From NCBI RefSeq assembly GCF_001619585.1, contig NZ_LQNT01000001.1, positions 496,001 through 560,000 of the forward strand: a stretch of 64,000 nucleotides of DNA, given 5' to 3'. Source of the DNA: Bhargavaea cecembensis. Its GTDB lineage: Bacteria; Bacillota; Bacilli; Bacillales_A; Planococcaceae. The position numbers and the translations under genes were made by a program. The stretch's first letter is position 1. Each line of letters starts with the position of its first letter. The notes beneath the pieces are model-generated. The model was not told where the DNA came from, ran no database searches, and worked only from the letters and a program-made list of their open reading frames with translations. This document shows positions 62,438 through 64,000 of the stretch, one piece after another.

Positions 62438-63837
62438 TTCGCCTTTTTCCCTCCCAGACGGAAAAATGGCTGTTGACGGTCCGGCCTGAAATACGGCACC
62501 CGGAAGAAGACATCCTTGAACCTCGTAGGATCAAAAGGAATCACCGGAGACAGATACGGCTGGTTCAGGGAGGAGAGGTTCAGCAAATGCACGAAAAGAA
62601 TCAGCGTGCCGATCAGCATGCCCAGGAAACCAAACGTCGCAGCCAGAATCATGAACGGGAAGCGGAGCATCCGGATCACCATATTCAGTTCTGGTGACGG
62701 AACAACAAAGCCCGCAATGGCAGTCATGGCTACCACGATCACCATCTGGTTTGAGGCAAGCCCCGCACTCACGATGGCATCCCCGATTACAATCCCTCCG
62801 ACAATCGCTACGGTCTGGCCAATCGGCTGAGGCAGCCGGATGCTCGCCTCGCGGATCAGTTCGATAAACAGTTCCAATAACAGCGCCTCAAAAATCGGAG
62901 GATAGGGGATATCTTTCACACTGCTTTTGACTTGTGTAGTCAGTTCGACGGGGAGGATTTCCGAATGAAAGCTCATGACCGAAATATAAAAGGCAGGCAG
63001 CAGAATAGCCAGAAAAAATGCCAAAAGCCTGACCAGCCTGTAGAAGCTGCCCACGAGCACACGGCTTGTATAATCATCGGGTGATTCATAAAATGAGAAC
63101 AGGTTCACGGGGCCCAGCAGTGTCGTGGGCGAACTGTCTGTGAATATGGCCACCTTTCCCTCCAAAAGATTATATGTGACCCGATCCGGCCTCTCTGTGG
63201 TCAGGAATTGCGGAAATGGTGACAGGATTCGGTCTTCAATATAGTCTTCAAGTTGGCCGGAGGAATAAAATTCTTTATTCGGCATGTTGCTCAGCCTTTC
63301 GCGGACTTCTTGCACCACTTCCGGGGCGGCCTGATCTGCAAGATAAACGATATTGAGCTTGCTGACTGTTCTTTCCATCGCAAAACTTTCAACAACCAGA
63401 TCTGGGCGTTTCATCTTATTTCTGATCAAGCCGATATTTGAGCTGAAGTTTTCTACAAAGCCCTGGTGCATGCCGCGGACAACCTGTTCATTGACCGGTT
63501 CATCCGGCGATCGTTCAGGGACCTTAATCGCCTTGATTTCAAGCATCAGATTGGACTTGGGAAAAATCAGAACAGCACTGCCCTCACAGATGGCGGTGAC
63601 AAGCTTGTCCTTGTGGAAGGCTTCGGCCGATGTGGAGGCACTGCTGCCCCATCCATTCGCGCCTTTGTCTACCCTGTCCTCCAGCAGCCGCAGTTGCTTG
63701 TTGACAGCCTCGGCATCTATCATCGTCGAATAAAAACAAAGAAAAGCAGCCGTACCGGCGATTTCAACCTCTTTCACCACAAAATCTGCGGAGTTTTTAA
63801 ATTCATTTTTTATGATCTGCATCGTTTGATCGTCCAT
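62434..63837 (-). CDS. Spore germination protein, GerAA family
   Basis: A subunit, 467 residues: N-terminal cytoplasmic domains, five or so membrane segments (about 265-430) and the family motifs SPFPQFLTTERPD, EGKVAIFTDSSPTTLLGPVN and LPQPIGQTVAIVGGIVIGDA. First gene of the A-B-C operon. AAGGGGTGA is 8 nt before the ATG. Confidence 0.94.
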   Translation of the reverse strand: MDDQTMQIIKNEFKNSADFVVKEVEIAGTAAFLCFYSTMIDAEAVNKQLRLLEDRVDKGANGWGSSASTSAEAFHKDKLVTAICEGSAVLIFPKSNLMLEIKAIKVPERSPDEPVNEQVVRGMHQGFVENFSSNIGLIRNKMKRPDLVVESFAMERTVSKLNIVYLADQAAPEVVQEVRERLSNMPNKEFYSSGQLEDYIEDRILSPFPQFLTTERPDRVTYNLLEGKVAIFTDSSPTTLLGPVNLFSFYESPDDYTSRVLVGSFYRLVRLLAFFLAILLPAFYISVMSFHSEILPVELTTQVKSSVKDIPYPPIFEALLLELFIELIREASIRLPQPIGQTVAIVGGIVIGDAIVSAGLASNQMVIVVAMTAIAGFVVPSPELNMVIRMLRFPFMILAATFGFLGMLIGTLILFVHLLNLSSLNQPYLSPVIPFDPTRFKDVFFRVPYFRPDRQQPFFRLGGKKAK

Positions 63838-63850
63838 GAATTCGAATCAC

Positions 63851-63892
63851 CCCTTCCCGTCAGTATCAGCCCCGGGAAGGGTGTTTTATTCA
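63851..63892 (-). promoter_or_regulatory. gerA operon promoter region, possible sigma-G type
   Basis: Minus strand: TGAATA (63887-63892), about 19 bp, GATACTG (63861-63867), close to the sigma-G pattern (TGAATA / CATACTA) expected for germinant receptors. A 9-bp dyad CCCTTCCCG (63851-63859) and CGGGAAGGG (63873-63881) overlaps it and includes the gerAA ribosome site. Confidence 0.5.
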
Positions 63893-63927
63893 ACATGCTG
63901 CACATGGCTTTGCAGTCATGGCATAAG

Positions 63928-63954
63928 AAAAAGAGCACCCTGGAAGGGTGCTCT
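63928..63954 (-). terminator. Terminator of the CAP-domain gene
   Basis: AGAGCACCC (63932-63940) with GGGTGCTCT (63946-63954), T-run on the minus strand. Confidence 0.92.
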
Positions 63955-63963
63955 TTCTGTATC

Positions 63964-64000
63964 TTATTTCTGGATGAACATCTGAGTCCAGTAGTGTCCA
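63964..64000 (-). CDS. CAP/SCP-domain protein, 3' end only
   Basis: Only the last 11 residues are visible, GHYWTQMFIQK followed by TAA. The YWTQMF ending is the usual close of the CAP (SCP/YkwD-like) secreted domain. A terminator directly after the stop supports it. The rest lies beyond the window. Confidence 0.55.
   Translation of the reverse strand, partial: GHYWTQMFIQK

Overview
The window looks like chromosome from a GC-rich, endospore-forming Firmicute of the order Bacillales. The evidence is a complete gerA-type germinant receptor operon, a Spo0M-like protein, T-box and L-box riboswitches, strong AGGAGG ribosome binding sites, frequent GTG/TTG starts, and gene order that follows Bacillus subtilis in blocks (yqjE-dinB-rnz-namA-proI-yqjP-yqjQ; ccdA-trx-ccdC-yneK; acnA-yneP-yneQ-yneR-plsY-parE-parC; odhA-odhB with yojN-yojO). 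The visibly high GC and the mixture of genes would suit a Planococcaceae-like genus, but that placement is inference. I see no rRNA, tRNA, prophage, intact insertion sequence or CRISPR array.

Layout. 1-10.4 kb: the end of an M20 peptidase, an inverted pair of dispersed repeats, dinB-rnz, helD, then namA and T-box-controlled proI on the minus strand, and yqjP-yqjQ on the plus strand, followed by a His/Arg/Asp-repeat protein. 10.4-13.2 kb: argG-argH behind candidate ARG boxes. 13.3-14.9 kb: a more AT-rich operon (ArsR-type regulator, SRPBCC protein, flavin reductase) with two operators over its promoter. 15-18.7 kb: SOS-type UvrX polymerase, a VWA lipoprotein and a YolD-like protein. 18.7-27.3 kb: heterodimeric ABC exporter, cytochrome c maturation genes, DUF1659-DUF2922-YvrJ micro-operon, SCO copper chaperone, lytic transglycosylase, GlsB. 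27.4-39.3 kb: a 35-residue membrane peptide, aconitase, thioesterase, yneQ, yneR, plsY, parE-parC, and dapA-dapB under a lysine riboswitch. 39.35-40.6 kb is gene-poor. 40.6-50 kb: MarR regulator, short Spo0M, AI-2E permease, LCP ligase, msrA, an unknown gene with an SOS-like box, ABC-F ATPase, DUF1232 protein, cold shock protein, DUF1033, xpaC-telA. 50-57.5 kb: yojN-yojO and the odhA-odhB oxoglutarate dehydrogenase operon. 57.7-64 kb: a MurG paralogue, a MATE exporter, the gerA operon and the tail of a CAP-domain protein.

Most of the window is core metabolism and maintenance: the arginine, proline and lysine branches each have their own visible regulatory element; acnA, odhA and odhB are TCA-cycle steps; ccdA/trx/ccdC and the SCO protein serve respiratory cytochrome assembly; parE-parC and two Y-family polymerases serve DNA topology and damage tolerance.

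The least explained structure is a family of three intergenic arrays (16560-16713, 37197-37324, 53103-53246). Each is built from an 11-bp word, TTTCGTCATTC, repeated four times at an exact 21-bp step and then read in inverted orientation, again mostly at 21-bp steps, so that each array is a large, helically phased dyad. All three lie between genes next to transcription terminators.
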